Below are positions 8,858-16,335 of a stretch of DNA of 64,000 nt, piece by piece. The stretch is from Candidatus Rifleibacterium amylolyticum. Lineage in GTDB: Bacteria; Muiribacteriota; Ozemobacteria; Ozemobacterales; Ozemobacteraceae. The first letter of the stretch is position 1. Each line of letters opens with the position of its first letter. A program made the position numbers and the translations under genes. Below the pieces are notes generated by a model. It was not told where the DNA came from and did no database searches. It saw only the letters and a program-made list of their open reading frames with translations. The DNA lies in the NCBI GenBank assembly GCA_009917695.1, contig JAACJG010000002.1, positions 310,001 through 374,000 of the forward strand, read 5' to 3'.

Positions 8858-10102
8858 ATGCTGAAAAACTACCAACGACAGCCCTTAACCCTGTTTATAA
8901 CAGTATTTCTGATAATCGTAAGCCTGGGCAGCTGCCTGCCTGCGGCCGAAACGGAACTGGCAGGGTTCACCGAAGAACGGATCGACGCAATAAAAGAAGC
9001 AATAGAACCGGTTCTCAAGGGTCAGCCGGTGACCGATATTCCCGAAGAAGACAGGCAACTGCTGTTTCTGGCCGAGATGCTTTATTCAGACTCTTTCGAA
9101 CTGTTTCTGCGACATGGCGAATACCTTGCCGATGTTAAACGCGATTATACCCAGGCTATTCCACGGCTGAAACGCGCTTACGAGCTCAAACCAAAAGAAC
9201 TCAAGATTCTCGAAAAACTGGCTGAATGCCATCAGGCACTGAAGCAGGAAGCCAGCGAGGTCTCATGCTGGGAGACCCTGCGCGAACTTCTCGAAAACGA
9301 CGAAAGCGATTCGGATCCAGAAAAACGCGATCTACGCGAACGCGTAATGGTCAATCTCGATCGCATGGCTCGCGAAAATGCCATGATGATGCGAGCCGGC
9401 CGAAGATTCATTATCTACACGCCGGTAGACAGCGCCTACGCCTATGTCACGCATGAACTGCTCGACGACCGCCTCGAAGAAATCTACCTGCAGGTAACCG
9501 GCGATCTTGCCTGTGTACCGGCCTTTCGCACTTCGATACTGGTACTTGACCCGGTCAGGTTCGAAGAAGTCAGTCCAACGTCATGGGCTGGTGGCTTCGC
9601 TTCGGGCGGCAAGTCGATGACTCTGCCTGCCGACAGCTTTCCGCGAACAGAGCCAGACACCAGGCTGCCTGCGCGCAAGCTGGTGACACACGAATTCACG
9701 CACAACATAATCTTCATCATGGGTGGTGGGCGCTGCCCAACCTGGCTCAACGAAGGTCTGGCGGTATTCTCTGAGAAGAAAGACGATGGCTTCACTGAAT
9801 TCAAACCTTACGTGCCTGCGCCGCACGAAATCATGGATATCGAAGAACTCGAAAAAGAGTTTCAGGCAATCAGAAAACTCGGCAAAGAATCGCTAGAAAG
9901 AGTTCACAAGGCTTATCAGCTCGCCGGACTTTACGCACGCTTTTTGATTCAGAACGGTACCATGGCGGCGCCAAGACAAATCATCAACAGCCTTAAAAGC
10001 GGCATGGAAATGGAAAAAGCCCTGCATACAGTTACCGGGCTCAGCGTTCGCCAGTTCGAAAACGATTTCAAGGCCTGGACAGCCGAGCTCGCCAGCAACT
10101 GA
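8858..10102 (+). CDS. Secreted MA-type (gluzincin) metallopeptidase with a TPR-like segment
   Basis: 414 residues. A signal peptide with a lipobox-like LGSC (Cys 26) suggests a lipoprotein. A TPR-like helical pair lies around 95-130 (AIPRLKRAYELKPKELKILEKLAECH). The catalytic motif is HEFTH (278-282), with the third zinc ligand in WLNEGLA (Glu 299), the arrangement of the peptidase MA clan. ATG 8858 follows GGAGG (8848-8852) at a 5-base distance; the frame upstream is promoter DNA. Expected to act in the periplasm or at the surface. Substrate is not predictable. It ends 4 bases before the converging phosphatase remnant. Confidence 0.85.
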   Translation: MLKNYQRQPLTLFITVFLIIVSLGSCLPAAETELAGFTEERIDAIKEAIEPVLKGQPVTDIPEEDRQLLFLAEMLYSDSFELFLRHGEYLADVKRDYTQAIPRLKRAYELKPKELKILEKLAECHQALKQEASEVSCWETLRELLENDESDSDPEKRDLRERVMVNLDRMARENAMMMRAGRRFIIYTPVDSAYAYVTHELLDDRLEEIYLQVTGDLACVPAFRTSILVLDPVRFEEVSPTSWAGGFASGGKSMTLPADSFPRTEPDTRLPARKLVTHEFTHNIIFIMGGGRCPTWLNEGLAVFSEKKDDGFTEFKPYVPAPHEIMDIEELEKEFQAIRKLGKESLERVHKAYQLAGLYARFLIQNGTMAAPRQIINSLKSGMEMEKALHTVTGLSVRQFENDFKAWTAELASN

Positions 10103-10106
10103 ACGT

Positions 10107-10540
10107 TCAATCTCTGCGACAGATAAAAATCATCGCCATATCGTCCTGAGCCGGTTCAACACCGATCCAGCTCTGGTATTCGGTCAGCATCGCCTCATAG
10201 AAGCGCTCGCTGTCTGGCGACCAGTTTCGCTGCAACATCTGCTGAAATCTTTCATAGCCGATTTCATCACCAGATGAATTTCTGGCTTCGATTATGCCGT
10301 CTGAATAAAGCACCAGAGAATCGCCTGCGCTCAGCTGCAACAAGGTTTCCCCAGGCATGTGTGAGCCTTTGCCATTCATCTTGAAGCCCAGTGCCAATAT
10401 TTTTCTGACCGCCAGAGAATCTACTGTGACCTGATTCCGCTCAACCAGGTCAAAATACCGATTTATCGACAAATTCAGCAGAAATAGCGGAAAAACAAAA
10501 AACACAGAACAATCATTGTCCAGAACAGCAGGAGATACAT
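10107..10540 (-). pseudogene. Remnant of a membrane-anchored SpoIIE/PP2C-type phosphatase
   Basis: The 3' part (10107-10505) encodes the C-terminal half of a SpoIIE-like phosphatase: LSAGDSLVLYSDGIIEARN, then GYERF, and the final DDMAMIFICRR. The first half of the domain, with its metal-binding residues, is absent. Just upstream a different frame starting ATG 10540 encodes a membrane helix (LLLFWTMIVLCFLFF) and stops after about 21 codons. Its hydrophobic sequence appears to continue in the phosphatase frame (FPLFLLNLSIN), so there is both a frameshift and an internal deletion. A GTG at 10505 could start a short protein of 132 residues, but it could not be a working phosphatase. Confidence 0.6.
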
Positions 10541-10632
10541 GGTTCTAAGGCTGAATTTCAAAGTACATTCCGACTGCCAGCAAACAGAATAACTCGCACC
10601 CGGCAACAAAACGCACCGATGTTTCTATGAGT

Positions 10633-10661
10633 TTGACAGAAGCCAGAATGGCAGATAGAAT
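10633..10661 (+). promoter_or_regulatory. Strong sigma-70-type promoter for the HEAT-repeat gene
   Basis: TTGACA (10633-10638), 17 bases, TAGAAT (10656-10661). The gene's ATG is at 10730. Confidence 0.75.
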
Positions 10662-10729
10662 CAACCTGAAAGATAGAAAAACTGTCTGCCTTGGCAGGCC
10701 GACCAGAACTGACGACTGAAAGCGGAACA

Positions 10730-13030
10730 ATGCAAAATTCAGATAACCACTATCTGTTGGAAATTTTTCTGGCTGATCTTAAATCTGATGAAAAATTTAT
10801 CAGAGAACTTGCCATTTTCCAGTTGCATCATCACATCGAGATCGACAAAGTGAGAGCAGAACTCAAAGCTGCCGCTGAAACCGAGAGTGATCCCTACCTG
10901 AAAGCCATGGTTGAGTCCCTTCTGGCTTCGACCAGCCAGGTTGATGTGTCGCTGGCCGGTCAGTCACCACCGCCGGTCGCCAGTTCAGACGAACTGCTGC
11001 AGCAATGGCGCTCACGTGAGTTAAGCGACTTGCCTGAACTGATCAGACAGATTGCTCTATTGCCAACAGAGCGCCAGGAATCGGCAATAAGACAGCTTAT
11101 ATGCGAAGAGAACGAAATGTTAAGGCTGATTCCGTTGTTTTCGTTCAAGCATGAGCTTATCAGAAGACCACAGACAATTGCCACTCTGGCAAAAATGCTG
11201 GTGGGCAGCGATCAGCTTTTCGTTATCAGACTCATACCTTTTCTGGCTGAACATGGTCGTGAGCACCTGATCAAGGCTTTGCCGAATCTGCTCAAGCATC
11301 AAAACTTCATGATCAGAGCAGAATCGATCAGGTTTCTCTTCAAAATTTCGCGAAAACATGCACTCAGACTTCTCGAAGAACTCATCTTTGCCAATGCGGC
11401 CAGCCGCAAGTCGGCAAGCACTTTTTTGCTGCTGTTTCCATTTGAAGATGTGCAAAACATCGTGTTAAGTCTCATTGACAGTGGATCTCTGCAGGACCCA
11501 TTTTTATATCGCCTGATAACCTATCTGGTAGCGAACAACCCCGACCCCAACTTCTTCAAAAGGCTCACTGTCATGCAGGTTCTGCGCGGTGACGATATAC
11601 CTGAACTCGAAAAGGTCAGGCGCGAAGCTGCAGAATCACTTAAAATAGCGGGTCTGATGGATGAAGATATCGAAGCCTTCTGCAGCAGTTCGCTCGAACG
11701 TGTATCAGAATATATAAAAGACCGCTCTGGTATAAAGATAGTCCCCGCAGCAGAAGGATCCGGTCAGAAAGCAGCCGCTGAAACCATCGAGGCAACTGCC
11801 ACCGTAGCAACAGAACCTGCGAAAGCAGATAAAACACCGACACAGAAGCCTGTCATGCCGGCCAAAGCTGAGCAGATCGGCGAGGCTAATGTCGCGAAAC
11901 TTCAGGAAATGCTGGCAAAATCGAGCTTGTCTGACGAGAACAGGATGATTTTTCGCAGAATGCTGATGGAAAAGCAACCAGAAAATCTTAACGAATTGAT
12001 TCTCAAAGTAATAGCGAAATTCAAACCATCTGATTCGCAGGCTATCAAATGGCTGGAAGATAATCTCGAAAGTACCACTGTCCGAGATCGTCTGCTGACA
12101 ATAAAACTTCTGGCAGACCTCAACCCGGCCCGGTTATTGCCACATCTGCCAGTATTGTGCGTCAGCGAGAATGAGATGATTACCACTCAAGCAATCAGAC
12201 TTTTCCGAAAACATAATTTAAAAGGTTTGCTCAAGCAGATCAACAACTGGCTTAATGAAGACAGAGAGCGTTCATGGAAATCAGCCCTCAACGCTCTGCT
12301 ACAGATCAAAATCGAAACATCCCGCGAAATTCTGCTTAAAACTTTCAAAACCACGAATCGCACCTCACTGATCAAGTATTTTGCGCCTGTTTTCAGAATT
12401 TCGCCCGACCACATAACCCTTTTCGAACTTGAACTCATGTCTGCCGAAAATCGCGGCAGCAAACATGAACTGCTTGAAGAAATGGTAATCGAGCTGAAAG
12501 AAGCTCTTGGGGTTGCCACTCAAAAAGATGGCGATCCCACAGATACAACCTCATTATTATCAGCTGGAATTCATGTTAAATGGAATGAACTGCGACAGAG
12601 TCTCGACAAGATCCGTTACATTTCTAAAAATGAACTGCTTGGTGAATCTCTGATCAATTTTGGCGAAAGGCATATTGCCAAAGCACTGATTGTGACAGCC
12701 ATGTTGTTTATTTATACCTTCTGGCCTGACAACAGCCTGGTCGAGAATCAGGGCCCGGAAGACCCCACAATTACTCAGAAATTCGAAATAAATCAGCCGG
12801 CCGCCGAATTAAAACCCGGTGACCACAAGATTTTCAAGCTCGAAAGCTACGATCCGATCAACCGATCATGGCGGGCTACCGGCCTCGATGGCAAGGTATA
12901 CAAACTCAAGGTTCCTGTTCCCGGCGATTTTACTGCAGGATTCAAGGGAGATTTCAAGATACTCTATTACAGCGTCACCAGGTTGGGTTACCCTGTAGTG
13001 GTCTGCGACCTGGTTTCTAAAGAAAAGTAA
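10730..13030 (+). CDS. HEAT-repeat-like protein with one C-terminal membrane anchor
   Basis: 766 residues from ATG 10730 (weak GCGGAA before it). Most of the protein is helical and repeat-like, as in HEAT/Armadillo scaffolds (FIRELAIFQLHHHIEIDKVRAEL; LIKALPNLLKHQNFMIRAESIRFL; LLTIKLLADLNPARLLPHLPVLC). An Ala/Thr/Pro/Lys-rich linker near 350-390 splits two helical blocks. One membrane segment (ALIVTAMLFIYTFW, about 650-665) is followed by about 100 residues with a beta-rich, SH3-like look (GDHKIFKLESYD, YKLKVPVPGDF). With no signal peptide, the repeats should be cytoplasmic and the tail outside. It stands alone behind its own promoter. No family name is recognised; a scaffold role is only a guess. 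Confidence 0.7.
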   Translation: MQNSDNHYLLEIFLADLKSDEKFIRELAIFQLHHHIEIDKVRAELKAAAETESDPYLKAMVESLLASTSQVDVSLAGQSPPPVASSDELLQQWRSRELSDLPELIRQIALLPTERQESAIRQLICEENEMLRLIPLFSFKHELIRRPQTIATLAKMLVGSDQLFVIRLIPFLAEHGREHLIKALPNLLKHQNFMIRAESIRFLFKISRKHALRLLEELIFANAASRKSASTFLLLFPFEDVQNIVLSLIDSGSLQDPFLYRLITYLVANNPDPNFFKRLTVMQVLRGDDIPELEKVRREAAESLKIAGLMDEDIEAFCSSSLERVSEYIKDRSGIKIVPAAEGSGQKAAAETIEATATVATEPAKADKTPTQKPVMPAKAEQIGEANVAKLQEMLAKSSLSDENRMIFRRMLMEKQPENLNELILKVIAKFKPSDSQAIKWLEDNLESTTVRDRLLTIKLLADLNPARLLPHLPVLCVSENEMITTQAIRLFRKHNLKGLLKQINNWLNEDRERSWKSALNALLQIKIETSREILLKTFKTTNRTSLIKYFAPVFRISPDHITLFELELMSAENRGSKHELLEEMVIELKEALGVATQKDGDPTDTTSLLSAGIHVKWNELRQSLDKIRYISKNELLGESLINFGERHIAKALIVTAMLFIYTFWPDNSLVENQGPEDPTITQKFEINQPAAELKPGDHKIFKLESYDPINRSWRATGLDGKVYKLKVPVPGDFTAGFKGDFKILYYSVTRLGYPVVVCDLVSKEK

Positions 13031-13063
13031 GCACGCGATGACAGATCTGCGCAAGACGTAATC

Positions 13064-13687
13064 TTATTCCTTCGGCACCCATTTGCCGTCGATTTTGAGA
13101 TAGTTGAACGAATCGCTGACCACATCAAATGGTGTGGGGCTCAGACGAATTTCTTTATCATCGGCAATTATCTTCTGTTTTGCTTCAACAATGCGCGTTT
13201 CGCCATTATTGCCGGTAAAAGAAACCTTGCCCTCTTCAACACCGACCACAGTCATGTTATCCAATATTCTGACCATGAATCTTGTGCCAAGAACGCAGGT
13301 AACTCCCTGCGGCGATTTGACCTTGAAACCACCCTTGTTTTTTTCGATTTTGTAAATCGCCATGCCGGCATTCTGAACGACATAATCCTTGCCCGGCTCA
13401 AGTTCAAACATGCTGTCTGACTTGAGTTCAACTGTACCCTGACCACTAATGTCAAGATCCGCAAACGATTCTTCACCGATCTTCACTATGCCGCCAATAC
13501 TGACAACATCATTTACAACGGCATTCTTATAAGCTGCTGTGGCTGTCTGTCTTATCTCAACCTTGCCAGAGGTGGCTATTACTGTTGCAGTCAGGATTCC
13601 GGCATCATTGCCACAACCGGAAAAAACGACGAGAGATGTCATCAACACCGCTATTAGGCAGCATAACTTCTTTGTGGAAAATGCCAT
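13064..13687 (-). CDS. FecR-domain lipoprotein
   Basis: 207 residues. A lipoprotein signal peptide ends at VFSGC. The FecR domain follows: ATVIATSGKVEIRQ, VVSIGGIVKIGEESFADLDI, GTVELKSDSMFEL, then FKVKSPQGVTCVLGTRFMVRI and VEEGKVSF. In such stand-alone secreted forms FecR domains are structural beta-repeat modules and not iron-signal regulators. ATG 13687 has AGGAGG 7 bases upstream. It converges on the HEAT gene with a 33-base gap, and its promoter lies in the interval shared with the divergent secreted-protein gene at 13939. Confidence 0.85.
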   Translation of the reverse strand: MAFSTKKLCCLIAVLMTSLVVFSGCGNDAGILTATVIATSGKVEIRQTATAAYKNAVVNDVVSIGGIVKIGEESFADLDISGQGTVELKSDSMFELEPGKDYVVQNAGMAIYKIEKNKGGFKVKSPQGVTCVLGTRFMVRILDNMTVVGVEEGKVSFTGNNGETRIVEAKQKIIADDKEIRLSPTPFDVVSDSFNYLKIDGKWVPKE

Positions 13688-13781
13688 GTCGAGTCCTCCT
13701 TTACCCTGCTATTAATAACGACAAAAGAGCCGACTTTGTAATTTTCCTGGCTCTATCGCAACAATTAGCGTGATGTGAGGT

Positions 13782-13790
13782 ATTATAACA
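13782..13790 (-). promoter_or_regulatory. Extended -10 element upstream of the FecR gene
   Basis: Minus strand reads TGTTATAAT (TGn + perfect TATAAT; hexamer at 13782-13787). No convincing -35 is present, as is common for extended -10 promoters. The leader would be about 85-90 bases. Confidence 0.45.
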
Positions 13791-13938
13791 AAAAATTTTA
13801 TACTGATATGATAAAATTGGTACAAAAAACGTTATAAAAGAAAAGGTATGGATTATCAAAGGCCGGAATTGCTTGCAGAATAGGGTTGAATGACCGACAA
13901 TTACTGTCATAACATTTGAGCAAAAAGGGAGAATTAAC

Positions 13939-14805
13939 ATGCAGACTTCCAGTAGACAGTTGAGGCTCATAATTTTAGCAATTTTTCTCGTGTCAGTTGC
14001 TCTGACAACTTGGGCTCAGACGCAGGAAGCCGCTGGCGACAGCCAGCTGACGTCTGTTGATGAAGTTCTCGATGGAGACGACAGTCAGCAGGGCACCATC
14101 AACCTGACATCTGACAACCAGGGCAGCCGTACTTATACCGCGACTTCTGACTGCGAGGTCACCATAAGCTCATGCCTTGAAACCTATGGCAACGCTGAAC
14201 TGTCGGTGACCGTGAACGATGAAAAAGTTATCAGCTGGGCGCGCAGTCACGACAAAGACCCGGCCAAACTTATCGTCAACGGCAAAGAAGTTGCAGAGTC
14301 CAACCAGGATGTCGGCGGCGGCGATTTTACGCCAACTGCACAGAAGACCAAGCTCAAGCTTAAAAAGGGCGACAAAGTAACCCTCAATCTTACCGGTGAC
14401 TTTGGCCGCGCCAACCCGCACCTTTCGCTAACCGGCCCCGGCATTGAGCAAAAAGATGCAGCGCCTGGCAGTGACGCAGACCAGGGTTCCTCTGGTGAAA
14501 CAGTAATGGGTTCTGGCGGCGGCTTTTTGTGGAAGCCGATTTCTGATAGTCGCGGTGGCGTCGCAGTTATTCTGCTGCCACCCAAATATCGCCATGAGCA
14601 GTTCAACAAAAAGATCTGGATCAATGGACAGGCTGGCGAGGTGCTTGACTGGCGGCCGGATTACGCTAACGGCAACCGCATGCACATATTCCTCAAGAAA
14701 AAAGGGGCGCAATATGGCGGCCCGGTCAAGATAGAACTGGGCCTTGCCAAAGGCGGTAAAATTCAGTGGAATGTCGCCAACGGGGCTAAGCGCACCGAGA
14801 AATGA
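13939..14805 (+). CDS. Secreted protein of unknown function, related to the 18339-19073 protein
   Basis: 288 residues with a signal peptide (LIILAIFLVSVALTTWAQ). AGGGAG precedes ATG 13939. The first domain (about 50-170) has CEVTISSCLETYGNAELSV, SWAR and GDFTPTAQKTKLKLKKGDKV. The same order of motifs occurs in the C-terminal half of the protein at 18339-19073. The second domain (about 200-285) holds GGVAVILLPPKY, ING and GAQYGGPVKIELGL, a compact beta-rich module I do not recognise. It lies between the FecR gene and the STAS-pseudopilin operon, but a separate promoter probably precedes the STAS gene. Extracellular or periplasmic; function unknown. Confidence 0.75.
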   Translation: MQTSSRQLRLIILAIFLVSVALTTWAQTQEAAGDSQLTSVDEVLDGDDSQQGTINLTSDNQGSRTYTATSDCEVTISSCLETYGNAELSVTVNDEKVISWARSHDKDPAKLIVNGKEVAESNQDVGGGDFTPTAQKTKLKLKKGDKVTLNLTGDFGRANPHLSLTGPGIEQKDAAPGSDADQGSSGETVMGSGGGFLWKPISDSRGGVAVILLPPKYRHEQFNKKIWINGQAGEVLDWRPDYANGNRMHIFLKKKGAQYGGPVKIELGLAKGGKIQWNVANGAKRTEK

Positions 14806-14879
14806 CCTGTCTCAGACGATACTTCAAGCTTTGAAAAGCTGATATTCTGGCGTAAATTGGGTTGAAACGATTGCAGCAA

Positions 14880-14909
14880 TTGCCGGTTCGTTGTAAACTG
14901 GCATATACA
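14880..14909 (+). promoter_or_regulatory. Possible promoter of the STAS-pseudopilin operon
   Basis: TTGCCG (14880-14885), 18 bases, TATACA (14904-14909). The STAS gene starts at 14976. Confidence 0.45.
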
Positions 14910-14975
14910 GCAAAGGGTCTCAAAAGAAGTATTTACCCAAATTCAGCAGAAATCAGTTAGTGAAAGGTTTCAGGC

Positions 14976-15332
14976 ATGTCAGGAAATGTCAGCTACCGAA
15001 AGGCAAGCAACATATTTATTTTTGTGCTTGCCGGTTACATTGAGAAGTCGATTTCAGAGGTATTTCTCGCGGAGTTTCGTCGGCAGTGGCTAATTGGTAC
15101 GCGTCGTTTTCTATTCGACTTCACTGGAGTAACCATGATCAACTCTGTTGCATTGGCTGAGATTCTGGAAATGGTATCGGAAGGCATCGGTGAAAGTGAC
15201 TCGGCCTTTTATGTCTGTGCTGTCCCGGAAAAGTGCCACTGGGGATTGTCTGCCATAGGCCTGCTCAATTATATGTCAGAATACAGCAGCCTCGAAGAAG
15301 CAGGCAATGAGCTTGGAGTAAAGCTTGAATAA
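14976..15332 (+). CDS. STAS-domain protein
   Basis: 118 residues, the size of a single STAS domain. The fold signature is seen in IFIFVLAGYIEKSISEVF, RRFLFDFTGVTMINSVALAEIL and the later FYVCAVPEKC. The STAS phosphorylation site in anti-sigma-factor antagonists is a serine in the loop D-[FL]-x-x-V-x-x-[MI]-[ND]-S; here TMINSVAL keeps the serine. GAAAGG lies 7 bases before ATG 14976. The 3' end overlaps the next pseudopilin gene by 8 bases, so the two are co-expressed. A partner-switching role in controlling the pilus-like operon is inferred; no cognate kinase or phosphatase is nearby except the broken one at 10.1-10.5 kb. Confidence 0.8.
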   Translation: MSGNVSYRKASNIFIFVLAGYIEKSISEVFLAEFRRQWLIGTRRFLFDFTGVTMINSVALAEILEMVSEGIGESDSAFYVCAVPEKCHWGLSAIGLLNYMSEYSSLEEAGNELGVKLE

Positions 15333-15786
15333 AAAGAACAGAGGATTTTCATTTGTTGAAGTGATTCTCGGCATCGCCATACTGGCAGTTGTAGGTGGTG
15401 GTGCGCTGAAAGTATTTTCTGAAACCGGCCTGCCTCAGCAGGCAATGATCAGAGATTACACCGTAGCGATGAATATCTGCGAGCGTTTTTTGAGTTCTCT
15501 GCACAACGATCTTGCCGACGGAATGGCGATCGACAACATGGTCGACAAAGATGTGACCGACGCGATACTTGAGAATCCCAATATTCAGGACTATCTCAAA
15601 ATATTTGCCGGTGGTGTGGGTAAAGACACGACTTCGCTGACCTCCAATTTCAAAGCCCTGCTCACAGTGAGGCCAGGCCCGGGCCCACAATCCGGGGTGG
15701 TTAAGAATATTAAACTCGAATTTAAATGGCATATCGGCAGAAAGCAACACAGCTTTGCCCTTGAATCCTATGTATATACCAGGTGA
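15325..15786 (+). CDS. Pseudopilin with prepilin N-terminal cleavage motif (TTG start)
   Basis: 153 residues. The prepilin peptidase site is KNRGFSFVEVILGIAILAVV, with Gly before Phe and Glu at +5, followed by the single hydrophobic helix. The remaining globular part is small and has no named domain. The start is TTG at 15325, inside the last codons of the STAS gene, with GGAG (15315-15318) 6 bases upstream; no ATG fits. Such proteins are matured by PilD-type peptidase and build type IV pilus or type II secretion pseudopili. It is the first of three pseudopilin-like genes in this plus-strand operon. Confidence 0.85.
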   Translation: MNKKNRGFSFVEVILGIAILAVVGGGALKVFSETGLPQQAMIRDYTVAMNICERFLSSLHNDLADGMAIDNMVDKDVTDAILENPNIQDYLKIFAGGVGKDTTSLTSNFKALLTVRPGPGPQSGVVKNIKLEFKWHIGRKQHSFALESYVYTR

Positions 15787-15795
15787 TCTTGATAT

Positions 15796-16335
15796 ATGAA
15801 TAATTCACGCCGCGCCTTTACAGTGGTAGAGATGATGGTTTATGTCGGCATTTTCTCGCTGCTGCTGGCCGGGGTGGCGTCGATGTTCAAGTATCTCGGG
15901 CATTTTCAGTCGGCCACTAAAAGGCTCGATGTTCTGCATGACCTTCGTCTGAGCAGTTTCAGGCTCGCAGAAGAACTGGCTCTCAGCCAGGAGTTCCTTT
16001 TCCCGACTGGCGACAACCCGCTTGAAACAGTGCATCAGATAATTTATTTCGACAACAAGTATGAGTTGATTGGTGTATTCATCAAGAAAGACAATCCTTC
16101 TGACCGATTTGGAGAGCTGGTCAAGCTAAACTGGACCGAGCATCTGAAGAATGGCAAAAAGGGTGAACCCAGGCTTGAAAAGCTGGTAGGTGGCGCCATA
16201 GAACTTAACGTCGGTCGACCTTCGCCTGATTACATTGAATATGAGCTGAAAATAGAAGAGCTCAAGCCAGACGGGCAGCCTTCAGGCAAAGTTTTTTCGT
16301 TAGTCAATTCCGCGCGATTAAGGGGTAAACTATGA
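15796..16335 (+). CDS. Pseudopilin (GspJ-like)
   Basis: 179 residues with the prepilin motif RRAFTVVEMMVYVGIFSLLL (Ala at -1, Phe at +1, Glu at +5). The length and the following pattern LHDLRLSSFRLAEELALSQEF resemble minor pseudopilins of the GspJ/PilW type. Ten bases separate it from the preceding pseudopilin gene, and it overlaps the next gene by 4 bases (ATGA at 16332). Exported, membrane-anchored, and probably assembled at the tip of a pseudopilus; the assignment to J/W class is tentative. Confidence 0.82.
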   Translation: MNNSRRAFTVVEMMVYVGIFSLLLAGVASMFKYLGHFQSATKRLDVLHDLRLSSFRLAEELALSQEFLFPTGDNPLETVHQIIYFDNKYELIGVFIKKDNPSDRFGELVKLNWTEHLKNGKKGEPRLEKLVGGAIELNVGRPSPDYIEYELKIEELKPDGQPSGKVFSLVNSARLRGKL

